Shown one piece after another: positions 10,264 to 17,271 of a stretch of DNA of 64,000 nt. The notes under the pieces are model-generated. The model had not been told where the DNA came from. It saw nothing but the letters and a program-made list of their open reading frames with translations, and did no database searches. Location: assembly GCA_018262095.1 (NCBI GenBank), contig JAGTRW010000017.1, positions 1 to 64,000 on the forward strand, written 5' to 3'. The stretch's first letter is position 1, and the number at the start of each line of letters is the position of its first letter. The translations under genes and the position numbers were made by a program. Source of the DNA: Pseudomonadota bacterium (GTDB lineage Bacteria > Pseudomonadota > Gammaproteobacteria > Burkholderiales > Rhodocyclaceae).

Positions 10264-11037
10264 TCAGACCGCCAGGGCTTCGCGCACGCCATCCTGGTCC
10301 ATGTTGCAACCCCGGCCGCGCATGATGATTTCGCCGCGCTCCATGAGCAGGTAATGGTCGGCTAGATCGCGTGCGAAATCGTAGTACTGCTCGACCAGCA
10401 AAATGGCGACGCGGCCGCTCTCGGCGACCTGGCGAATGGCGTGCTGGACTTCCTCGCGTTGCTCGACCGCGCGGCTGGTGCTGGTCTCCAGTCGTTGTTG
10501 CTGGGCCACGATGCGGATCGCGCGGCCGATGTCCTTGATGATCGACGGCTGGATTCCCTCGGTCGGCTCGTCGAGGATCAGGATTTTGGGGTTCATGGCC
10601 AGTGCGCGGCCGATCGCCAGCTGTTGTTGCTGGCCGCCGGAGAGGTCGCCGCCGCGGCGTCCCAACATGCTTTTGAGGACCGGAAAGAGATCGAAGACCA
10701 GATCGGGAATCTTGCTGCCGCGCGGCTGCGTGGCGAGTCCCATCAGCAGGTTTTCTTCGACCGTCAGGCGCGGGAAAATTTCGCGGCCCTGCGGCACGTA
10801 GCCGATGCCTTGACTGACGCGCTGATGCGGCGCGGCAGTGGTGATGTCCTGTCCACAGAAGACCATCGTTCCGTTGCGCGCCGGAACCAGCCCCATCAGG
10901 CATTTCATCAGCGTCGTCTTGCCGACGCCGTTGCGGCCGAGCAGAGCGGTCACCTGTCCCATCGGCACCTCGAAGCTCAAGTTGCGCAGGATGTGGCTGC
11001 CGCCGTAGTACTGGTTGAGGTTATCTACTTGGAGCAT
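10264..11037 (-). CDS. urtE: urea ABC transporter ATP-binding protein UrtE
   Basis: Second ATPase of the urea transporter (LivF-like). Walker A is GRNGVGKTT, signature LSGGQQQQLAIGRAL, Walker B ILILDEPTEG, then IQPSIIKDI, typical of UrtE. It has 257 aa, about 25 more than the usual 230. The excess is a polar, helical insertion near residues 173-200 (QRLETSTSRAVEQREEVQHA) between Walker B and the final VAILLVEQYYDFARDLAD block. It is separated from urtD by a 660-base repeat region rather than being adjacent as in most urt operons. Confidence 0.95.
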   Translation of the reverse strand: MLQVDNLNQYYGGSHILRNLSFEVPMGQVTALLGRNGVGKTTLMKCLMGLVPARNGTMVFCGQDITTAAPHQRVSQGIGYVPQGREIFPRLTVEENLLMGLATQPRGSKIPDLVFDLFPVLKSMLGRRGGDLSGGQQQQLAIGRALAMNPKILILDEPTEGIQPSIIKDIGRAIRIVAQQQRLETSTSRAVEQREEVQHAIRQVAESGRVAILLVEQYYDFARDLADHYLLMERGEIIMRGRGCNMDQDGVREALAV

Positions 11038-11153
11038 TGGTTTCTCCTCAAACGGTTGCGGCGTGGTTGCGCCGGGTTTCGCCCCGACGGCGGATGGGCT
11101 GTCATTCCGAGCGTAGCGAGGAATCTTAGGCGCTGAGTTCCGCCTTGACGGCG

Positions 11154-11189
11154 GGTGACTTTTTCTTGCGTCGCCAAGAAAAAGTCACC
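11154..11189. repeat. 15-bp perfect inverted repeat, left boundary hairpin
   Basis: Stem GGTGACTTTTTCTTG, loop CGTCGC, complementary arm. It marks the urtE-side boundary of the repeat core. It could act as a bidirectional transcription barrier, but its T-run is within the stem rather than after it. Confidence 0.6.
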
Positions 11190-11606
11190 AAAAAGAAGGC
11201 GACCCCCGGTTTCGCGCCCCTGCTGCGCAGGGGTTCCTTGCGCTACTCGGCTGGCCGGGCACCCCAGGAGTACTTCCTCGCGATGCTTCGTATCGCTCAG
11301 GGCGCGGCTGCGCAACTCGGGGCTACGCCCCTCAGACAGTGCTCGCCGACGTCCCCCGGCCAGCCTGCGTTGCTCAGCGCGGCGCAGGGGGACCCACAAG
11401 GCAGGTCGAATCGACCTCCAGAGGTGACACTGCTGCCTTGATTTTCCCCCTTTGGCGACGCCGAGCAGCGCCATTGCGCCCGGGGTTTCGGCGAGGACTG
11501 TTTGAGCCCCGCAGGGGCGAGTTCCGCAGCCGCCGGGTGCAATGCCGCAGCGCAGGGCACCGCGCCGCAGGCGCGGCGGCGACAGCGGGGTCGCCTTTTC
11601 TTTGGC

Positions 11607-11636
11607 TACTTTCTTTTGGCGAAGCAAAAGAAAGTA
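11607..11636. repeat. 12-bp perfect inverted repeat, right boundary hairpin
   Basis: Stem TACTTTCTTTTG, loop GCGAAG, complementary arm, extendable by GGC/GCC after one bulged base. It mirrors the hairpin at the other end in design (pyrimidine-rich arm, six-base loop), which suggests that both delimit one repeat unit of about 480 bp. Confidence 0.6.
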
Positions 11637-11697
11637 TGCCCGCGCGTCAGGCGCGGAACCCGACCGTTGAGTACTAGACGACGCAACGGTCGCAGAT

Positions 11698-12543
11698 TCA
11701 GCGCCCAAGATACACCTCGATCACCCGTTGATCGTTCTGCACGCTGTCGAGGTCGCCCTCGGCGAGGACCGATCCCTCGTGCAGCACCGAGACCTTGCCG
11801 CTGAGTTCCTTGATGAACGCCATGTCGTGTTCGACGACGACCAGTGAATGCTTGCCGGCGAGCGAAACGAAGAGCTCGGCGGTGCGCATCGTTTCGTCGT
11901 CGGTCATTCCGGCGACCGGCTCGTCGAGCAGCAGCAGTTTGGGCTGCTGCACCAGCAGCATGCCGATTTCAAGCCATTGCTTCTGGCCGTGCGACAAGAG
12001 CCCGGCCGGGCGGTCGGCCTCTGCGTCGAGGCGGATCTGGCGCAGCGTGTCGGCGACGGCGTCGCGCGCATCGCCCGCGAGGCGCGCGCACAGGCTGCGG
12101 CTAACGCGCTTGTCGGTCTTCATCGCCAGTTCGAGATTCTGGAAAACGCTGTGCTGCTCGAAGATCGTCGGCTTCTGGAACTTGCGGCCGATCCCGGCGT
12201 GCGCGATTTCGGGTTCGGTGAGGTGGGTCAAGTCGATGCTCTGGCCGAAGAAGGCGCTGCCCGAGTCGGGCCGCGTCTTGCCGGTGATGACGTCCATCAT
12301 CGTCGTCTTGCCGGCGCCGTTGGGCCCGATGATGCAGCGCAGCTCGCCGGCGTCGATGGCCAGCGTGAGCTTGTTGAGCGCCTTGAAGCCGTCGAAGCTG
12401 ACGGTGATGTCTTCCAGGTAGAGGATGACGTTGTGCGAGATGTCGAGCGTTTTCTGCTGGCCGAGGGTGGTCGAGCGATAAGCCGGCGCGCATTGCTCGG
12501 GATCGATACCGATCACCTTGCGAAAGAATTCCCTGGTGCTCAT
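11698..12543 (-). CDS. urtD: urea ABC transporter ATP-binding protein UrtD
   Basis: LivG-like ATPase of the urea transporter: VSFDGFKALNKL, Walker A GPNGAGKTT, GRKFQKPTIFEQHSVFQNLELAM, signature LSHGQKQWLEIGMLL and Walker B LLLLDEPVAGMTDDE. The HGQKQWLEIGML form is typical of UrtD. The start MSTREFFRKV gives 281 aa and overlaps the urtC stop in an ATGA; the open frame continues far upstream only as an out-of-frame shadow of urtC. It has an N-terminal extension of about 35 residues before the ATPase fold, as many UrtD proteins do. Confidence 0.95.
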   Translation of the reverse strand: MSTREFFRKVIGIDPEQCAPAYRSTTLGQQKTLDISHNVILYLEDITVSFDGFKALNKLTLAIDAGELRCIIGPNGAGKTTMMDVITGKTRPDSGSAFFGQSIDLTHLTEPEIAHAGIGRKFQKPTIFEQHSVFQNLELAMKTDKRVSRSLCARLAGDARDAVADTLRQIRLDAEADRPAGLLSHGQKQWLEIGMLLVQQPKLLLLDEPVAGMTDDETMRTAELFVSLAGKHSLVVVEHDMAFIKELSGKVSVLHEGSVLAEGDLDSVQNDQRVIEVYLGR

Positions 12544-13652
12544 GCGCGTGCTCCCCGTGATTGACGCAGCTTCTTCCATAACCCGAGCAGACCGTTCGGC
12601 AGCAGCAGCGTCACCAGGATGAACAGCAGACCGAGGAAGAACAGCCAGTATTCGGGGAACGAGACGGTGAACCAGCTCTTGGCCAGATTGACGACGAAGG
12701 CGCCGATCACCGGGCCGATCAGCGTGCCGCGACCGCCGACGGCGACCCATATCGCGATCTCGATCGAATTGGCGGTGCTCATCTCCGACGGGTTGATGAT
12801 CCCGACCTGCGGCACGTAGAGCGCGCCGGCGATGGCGCACAGTACGGCCGACAGCGTCCAGACGAAGAGCTTGTACCACAGCGGGTTGTAGCCGATGAAC
12901 ATGACGCGCGATTCGGCGTCGCGGATCGCCGTGAGCACACGGCCGTATTTCGAGGCGACCAGCGCGCGCGCGAAGATCAAGGTGGCCGCCAGCATCAGCG
13001 CCGAGAGGCCGAACAGCACGAGGCGGGTATACGGCGAGGTGATGCTGTAGCCCAGAATACGCTTGAAGTCGGTGAAGCCGTTGTTGCCGCCGAAACCCGT
13101 TTCGTTGCGGAAGAAGAGCAGCATCGCGGCGTAGGTCAGCGCCTGCGTGATGATCGAGAAATAGACGCCCTTGATTCGCGAGCGGAAGGCGAAGTAGCCG
13201 AAGACGAAGGCGATCAGCGCCGGAACGACGACGACCAGCAGCGCGACCCACCACAGGCTGTCGGAGCCGCTCCAGTACCACGGCAGTCGCTTCCAGTCGA
13301 GAAACACCATGAAGTCGGGAAGATCGCTCTGGTAGCTGCCGTCGCGTCCGATCTGGCGCATCAGGTACATGCCGAAGGCGTAGCCGCCGAGCGCGAAGAA
13401 GAGGCCGTGGCCGAGCGACAGGATGCCGCCGTAACCCCAGATCAGGTCCATCGCCACGGCCACGACGGCGTAGCACATGATCTTGCCGAACAGCGTGATG
13501 GCGTAGGCCGAGACGTGAAACGCATTGTCCGGCGGTACCAGCAGATGCAGCAGCGGAACCGCGATCAGCGTGAGCGCGAGGAAGACGGCGAGCGCCAGCG
13601 CGCTCTTGCGGTCGAGCGCGGAAAGGAAGCGCTGGGTCAAGGGTTTACGCAT
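12540..13652 (-). CDS. urtC: urea ABC transporter permease UrtC
   Basis: LivM-like inner-membrane permease of 370 aa with about ten hydrophobic segments. Family blocks include GYGGILSLGHGLFFALGGYAFGMYLM and NNGFTDFKRILGY, followed by an RDAESRVMFIGYNPLWYKLF coupling loop. It is coupled to urtD by a four-base overlap. A repeat-containing spacer of about 190 bases separates it from urtB. Confidence 0.95.
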   Translation of the reverse strand: MRKPLTQRFLSALDRKSALALAVFLALTLIAVPLLHLLVPPDNAFHVSAYAITLFGKIMCYAVVAVAMDLIWGYGGILSLGHGLFFALGGYAFGMYLMRQIGRDGSYQSDLPDFMVFLDWKRLPWYWSGSDSLWWVALLVVVVPALIAFVFGYFAFRSRIKGVYFSIITQALTYAAMLLFFRNETGFGGNNGFTDFKRILGYSITSPYTRLVLFGLSALMLAATLIFARALVASKYGRVLTAIRDAESRVMFIGYNPLWYKLFVWTLSAVLCAIAGALYVPQVGIINPSEMSTANSIEIAIWVAVGGRGTLIGPVIGAFVVNLAKSWFTVSFPEYWLFFLGLLFILVTLLLPNGLLGLWKKLRQSRGARA

Positions 13653-13669
13653 GGCGGCATCCGAGGGAA

Positions 13670-13800
13670 TTTACCCCCCTGATGCCCCGCAGGAAATCCT
13701 CCTGGGGGACAAGGGGGGGCAGGGGGGTTGATAGCGATTGAAAAAACGAAGCCCCACCCCCCCCCAGCCCCCTTTTCAGGGGGGAGCAGGCCAGGGCGGA
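13670..13800. repeat. GC-rich dispersed repeat, copy 2, inside the urt operon
   Basis: Spacer between urtB and urtC containing GATGCCCCGCAGGA, CTGGGGGACAAGGGGG and CCCCCTTTTCAGGGGGG. The same three blocks occur in inverted orientation and permuted order at the left edge of the window. No ORF or promoter is evident. The G-runs and C-runs could slow or attenuate transcription between urtB and urtC. Confidence 0.6.
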
Positions 13801-13844
13801 GCAGGCAAGTTGCCGCGTGGTAATGGTTGTCATGATTCCCGGCC

Positions 13845-15422
13845 TCATTCGACTGAGCGTCCCTTGAGGGCGAAGATGCCCTGCGGACGCTTCTGGATGA
13901 AAACGATGATGAAGACGAGTACGGCGATCTTGGCGATCACCGCGCCGGCCCAGCCTTCGAGCAGCTTGGTCGCGACGCCCAGGCCGAGCGCCGCCCACAC
14001 CGCGCCGGCGAGCTGGCCGACGCCGCCGAGAACGACGACCATGAAGGCATCGACGATGTAGCCCTGGCCCATGTCCGGACCGACGTTGGAGATCTGCGAC
14101 AACGCGAGCCCCCCGAGTCCGGCGATTCCGGCGCCGAGCGCGAAGGCCAGGGTGTCGATGCGCGCGGTCGGTACGCCGACGCAGCCGGCCATCGCGCGGT
14201 TTTGCGTCACGGCGCGGACGAACATGCCGAGCCGCGTCTTGTTCATCAGCACCCAGACCAGCGTCAGAACGAACAGCGCGAAGCCGACGATGACGATGCG
14301 GTTCCACGGCAGGATCAGGTTGGGCAGGAGTTCGATTCCGCCCGACATCCAGCTCGGGTTCGAGACTTCGACGTTCTGCGCGCCGAACAGCACGCGCGCC
14401 GCCTGGATCAGCACCAGCGAGACGCCCCAGCTGGCGAGCAGCGTCTCCAGCGTGCGCCCGTAGAGCCAGCGGATCACGGTGCGCTCCATCAGCACGCCGA
14501 CCGCCGCAGCGGCGAAGAAGGCGACCGGGATCGCCGCCGGCAGATACCAGTCGATGGCCTGCGGAAAATAGCTGCGAAAGACGCTCTGCATCGCGTAGGC
14601 GGCGTAAGCGCCGACCATCAAGAGCTCGCCGTGCGCCATGTTGATCACCCCCATCACGCCGTAGGTGATCGCCAGGCCGAGCGCGCCGAGCAGCAGGATG
14701 CTGCCGAGCGACAGGCCGGAAAAGACGCGGCCCAGGTTCTCGGCACGCGCCAGGCGTGCGTCGATCGCCTTGGTCGCTGAAATCGTCGCGAAGCGCACCC
14801 GGTTGTCGGGCTCTTTGGCCTTGTCGGTGAGCGGCAGCAGCACGCTCTTGATCGCCGGCGAAGACGTTTCGCTGAGCGCGCGGACCGCCGCCAGGCGCAC
14901 CACCGGGTCGGCGCTGCCGAGGCTCGCCTGGGCGTGCGCCAGCGTCAGCAGCGCGCGGATCCGCGCGTCGCTCTCTTTTTCCAGCGCGCGCGCCAGCAGC
15001 GGCGCCATTTCGCCGCTGACGCTGCTTTGCAGCTTCTGCGCCGAAGCCAGGCGAACATTGACGTCGGTATCGAAGAGCTTGAGCGCGGCCAGCGCACTCG
15101 CCAGTTCGCCGCGAATGCGGTTGTTGATGGTGACCGACTCGGCGTTCTCGGGGGCCTTGATCGGCGTGCCGGTCGCGGCGTCGAAGGCCTTGTCGCCGTC
15201 GATGATGACGACCTGGTCGCCGGCCAGATAGAGGCCGTCTTCGGCCATCGCCGCCAGCACGCGCAGCGTGTCGGGGTCGGCGCTCAGCGTCAGCTGCTGA
15301 ATCGCGGCGACCTTGACGCTCGAATCGTCGTCGGCCAGCTGGCGCACCAGCGCCGCGTCGGGCGCCGCATGCGCCGACAGGCAACAGGCGTACAGCAAAA
15401 ATAGAAACAGGGCTCTGGTCAT
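13845..15422 (-). CDS. urtB: urea ABC transporter permease UrtB
   Basis: 525 aa. It has a signal-like start (MTRALFLFLLYACCLSAHA) and an extracytoplasmic helical-repeat region to about residue 220. A LivH-like permease follows (LGSILLLGALGLAITYGVMGVINMAHGELLMVGAYAAYAMQ; NRAMAGCVGVPTARIDTLAFALGAGIAGLGG). The long N-terminal domain is normal for UrtB. It has its own upstream palindrome and follows a terminator after urtA, so it probably starts a separate transcript urtBCDE. Confidence 0.95.
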   Translation of the reverse strand: MTRALFLFLLYACCLSAHAAPDAALVRQLADDDSSVKVAAIQQLTLSADPDTLRVLAAMAEDGLYLAGDQVVIIDGDKAFDAATGTPIKAPENAESVTINNRIRGELASALAALKLFDTDVNVRLASAQKLQSSVSGEMAPLLARALEKESDARIRALLTLAHAQASLGSADPVVRLAAVRALSETSSPAIKSVLLPLTDKAKEPDNRVRFATISATKAIDARLARAENLGRVFSGLSLGSILLLGALGLAITYGVMGVINMAHGELLMVGAYAAYAMQSVFRSYFPQAIDWYLPAAIPVAFFAAAAVGVLMERTVIRWLYGRTLETLLASWGVSLVLIQAARVLFGAQNVEVSNPSWMSGGIELLPNLILPWNRIVIVGFALFVLTLVWVLMNKTRLGMFVRAVTQNRAMAGCVGVPTARIDTLAFALGAGIAGLGGLALSQISNVGPDMGQGYIVDAFMVVVLGGVGQLAGAVWAALGLGVATKLLEGWAGAVIAKIAVLVFIIVFIQKRPQGIFALKGRSVE

Positions 15423-15486
15423 GAAATTTCCGTCCGCAATGAGTGCAGTGCAACGACAGCTTAGGGACTGGCGCGCCGATCAGGAA

Positions 15487-15502
15487 TACGTCGTATTGCG
15501 TA
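15487..15502. promoter_or_regulatory. candidate response-regulator site upstream of urtB
   Basis: The plus strand reads TACGTCG-TA-TTGCGTA, two heptamers spaced by two bases, in a wider block GGAATACG....ATTGCGTAGGG. The same block with the same spacing is found upstream of urtA. It lies about 65-80 bases upstream of the urtB start codon and just after the urtA terminator, a promoter-proximal position. The 7-2-7 layout of TAC-type heptamers is what NarL/LuxR-family regulators use, and such a regulator gene lies 3 kb away. Confidence 0.6.
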
Positions 15503-15524
15503 GGGCCAAGCCCTTGGCGCACAC

Positions 15525-15552
15525 GAAAAAACGGGGGCCGCAGCCCCCGTTC
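15525..15552 (-). terminator. intrinsic terminator of urtA
   Basis: On the minus strand a 9-bp perfect stem (AACGGGGGC / GCCCCCGTT) with loop TGCG runs straight into a T-tract of six. It begins about 20 bases after the urtA stop, a textbook position. It separates urtA from urtBCDE transcriptionally, perhaps giving the binding protein a higher level than the membrane parts. Confidence 0.85.
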
Positions 15553-15571
15553 GATGGCGTGAGTCGGCTGA

Positions 15572-16843
15572 TTACTTGCTTTCGGGCTCGTCCTTCTTGG
15601 TGTCGTTGCCGGCGATGTACGGGCTCCACGGTTGCGCCTTGATCGGTCCCGGCGTTTTCCAGACGACGTTGAACTGGCCGTCGGCCTTGATTTCGCCGAT
15701 GAACACCGATTTGTGCAGATGGTGGTTCTTCTCGTCCATGGTCGAGGTGATCCCGCTCGGCGCCTTGAAGGTCTGGCCGGCCATCGCCGCGATCACCTTG
15801 TCGACGTCGGTCGATTTCGCCTTCTCGACCGCCTGCTTCCACATGTGGATGCCGATATAGGTCGCTTCCATCGGATCGTTGGTCACAACCTTGGCGGCGT
15901 TCGGCAGCTTCTGTTTCTTGGCCCAGTCCTGGTACATCTTGACGAACTTGGTGTTCTCCGGGTTCTTGAGCGACATGAAGTAGTTCCACGACGCCAGGTG
16001 CCCGACCAGCGGCTTGGTATCGACGCCGCGCAGTTCCTCTTCGCCGACCGAGAAGGCGACCACCGGAACGTCGGTCGCCTTGAGGCCGGCGTTGCCCAGT
16101 TCCTTGTAGAACGGAACGTTCGAATCGCCGTTGATGGTCGAGACGACCGCAGTCTTCTTGCCTTCGCCGGCGAACTTCTTGATCTTGGCGATGATCGTCT
16201 GGTAATCGGAATGGCCGAACGGCGTGTACTCTTCCATGATGTCGGCGTCACTGACGCCCTTGGATTTGAGGAAAGCGCGCAGGATCTTGTTGGTCGTCCG
16301 CGGATAGACGTAGTCGGTGCCGAGCAGAACGAAGCGCTTGGCTTCGCCGCCGTCCTTGCTCATCAGGTATTCGACGGCGGGAATGGCCTGCTGGTTGGGC
16401 GCCGCGCCGGTGTAGAAGACGTTCTTTTCGAGTTCTTCACCTTCGTACTGCACCGGGTAGAAGAGCAAGCCGTTGAGTTCCTTGTAGACCGGCAGCACCG
16501 ACTTGCGCGAGACCGATGTCCAGCAGCCGAAGGTCACCGCGACCTTGTCCTTGGTCAGCAGCTGGCGCGCCTTCTCGGCGAACAGCGGCCAGTTCGACGC
16601 CGGGTCGACGACGACCGGCTCGAGCTTCTTGCCGAGCACGCCGCCGGACTTGTTGATTTCGTCGATGGTCATCAGCACGGTTTCCTTGAGCGCGGTCTCG
16701 GAAATGGCCATGGTGCCGGACAGCGAGTGCAGCACGCCGACCTTGATGGTGTCGGCGGCGTGGGCGCCGAACGAGGCGAGGCCGATCGAGGCCAGTGCCG
16801 TGCACAGCACGGTGGCCTTGATGAAATTGCGACGTGATTTCAT
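15572..16843 (-). CDS. urtA: urea ABC transporter substrate-binding protein UrtA
   Basis: Periplasmic urea-binding protein, 423 aa, with signal peptide MKSRRNFIKATVLCTALASI...FGAHA. The mature part starts ADTIKVGVLHSLSGTMAISE. NGLLFYPVQYEGEE, YTGAAPNQQAIPAVEYLM, KRFVLLGTDYVYPRTTN and ATYIGIHMWKQAV are hallmark UrtA blocks. The start is fixed by AAGGAG nine bases upstream. Its own terminator follows and its own regulatory palindrome precedes it. Confidence 0.97.
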   Translation of the reverse strand: MKSRRNFIKATVLCTALASIGLASFGAHAADTIKVGVLHSLSGTMAISETALKETVLMTIDEINKSGGVLGKKLEPVVVDPASNWPLFAEKARQLLTKDKVAVTFGCWTSVSRKSVLPVYKELNGLLFYPVQYEGEELEKNVFYTGAAPNQQAIPAVEYLMSKDGGEAKRFVLLGTDYVYPRTTNKILRAFLKSKGVSDADIMEEYTPFGHSDYQTIIAKIKKFAGEGKKTAVVSTINGDSNVPFYKELGNAGLKATDVPVVAFSVGEEELRGVDTKPLVGHLASWNYFMSLKNPENTKFVKMYQDWAKKQKLPNAAKVVTNDPMEATYIGIHMWKQAVEKAKSTDVDKVIAAMAGQTFKAPSGITSTMDEKNHHLHKSVFIGEIKADGQFNVVWKTPGPIKAQPWSPYIAGNDTKKDEPESK

Positions 16844-16931
16844 GGTGCATCTCCTTAAGGGGGGCGTGGAATGAAGTCGAAGCGGTAGTGCAACGCAACG
16901 CCAGATTAAGGAAGGGCAGCTGATGCGGGAA

Positions 16932-16947
16932 TACGCAAGATTGCGTA
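16932..16947. promoter_or_regulatory. candidate response-regulator palindrome upstream of urtA
   Basis: Perfect inverted repeat TACGCAA-GA-TTGCGTA, 89-104 bases upstream of the urtA start codon. It is flanked by GGAA on one side and GGG on the other exactly as in the urtB copy. The heptamer resembles NarL-type TAC half sites in 7-2-7 arrangement. The nearby LuxR-type response regulator is the obvious candidate to bind it; CRP/FNR-type binding is unlikely given the sequence. Confidence 0.65.
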
Positions 16948-17108
16948 GGGGCTGCTCGGCCGGCAGGCTACGGAGCCAACGCCGGAAGAGGAAAGTCTTG
17001 CGCAAGGCACAAAACCTGCTTTGTGATAGGGGCTTTCGCTTGCCAAGCGGAAAAGCGCGATGCTTTGCACCGTTTTCGTGTTCGATCGGCTTCCCTGGAC
17101 ACTGGAAT

Positions 17109-17130
17109 GGTGCGTAAGCACCTGTTTTTT
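17109..17130 (+). terminator. hairpin with T-run in the mcp leader
   Basis: GGTGC-GTAA-GCACC followed by TGTTTTTT on the plus strand. It lies about 140 bases before the chemoreceptor start, with no plus-strand gene upstream of it. It could be an attenuator in the mcp leader or a fortuitous stem; the stem is only five base pairs. Confidence 0.35.
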
Positions 17131-17271
17131 GGGAGAGGGCTCCCGTCACAAATAATTGAACATGGGCGCCCAATGCATCAACGTCGTCGACCAAAGCGGC
17201 GAGGCAGGACAACCAAGGTCTGGGTCATCACGATGGGCCTCGCTGATTACATCCATCGCATCGAGATTCGC

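Larger units (their letters stand above)
11038..11697. repeat. 660-bp non-coding repeat region between urtE and urtD
   Basis: No credible gene. Next to urtE the plus strand reads TGTCATTCCGAGCGTAGCGA, a sequence I recognise as a widespread dispersed bacterial repeat. The core is bracketed by two strong hairpins: a 15-bp perfect stem at one end and a 12-bp perfect stem at the other, both made of T-rich and A-rich arms. The small frames inside (for example FFGYFLLAKQKKV) are of the kind annotated repeatedly as tiny hypothetical proteins in many genomes. It separates two genes of one transporter. Confidence 0.6.
16844..17271. other. divergent intergenic region urtA / mcp
   Basis: About 430 bases between the divergent urtA and chemoreceptor genes. 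It contains the palindrome described separately and a G+T-rich hairpin with a T-run. No protein-coding frame here is convincing: the frame leading into the chemoreceptor is open, but its extra residues are basic and low-complexity. I could not assign -35/-10 or sigma-54 promoters with confidence. Confidence 0.5.

Noticed and set aside
11145-11677. Several small frames in the urtE-urtD repeat, one containing FFGYFLLAKQKKV
   Set aside because: The translated hairpin arms of a repeat produce this peptide in many genomes; overlapping frames are open on both strands and none has a ribosome site.
12544-13476. In-frame extension of urtD far upstream
   Set aside because: The extra residues are an Arg-rich out-of-frame reading of urtC; UrtD homology begins at MSTREFF, whose ATG overlaps the urtC stop.
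16860-16915. Possible sigma-54 promoter (TGGCGTTGCGTTGC) upstream of urtA on the minus strand
   Set aside because: The GG to GC spacing is nine bases, not ten, and the -24 element is poor.
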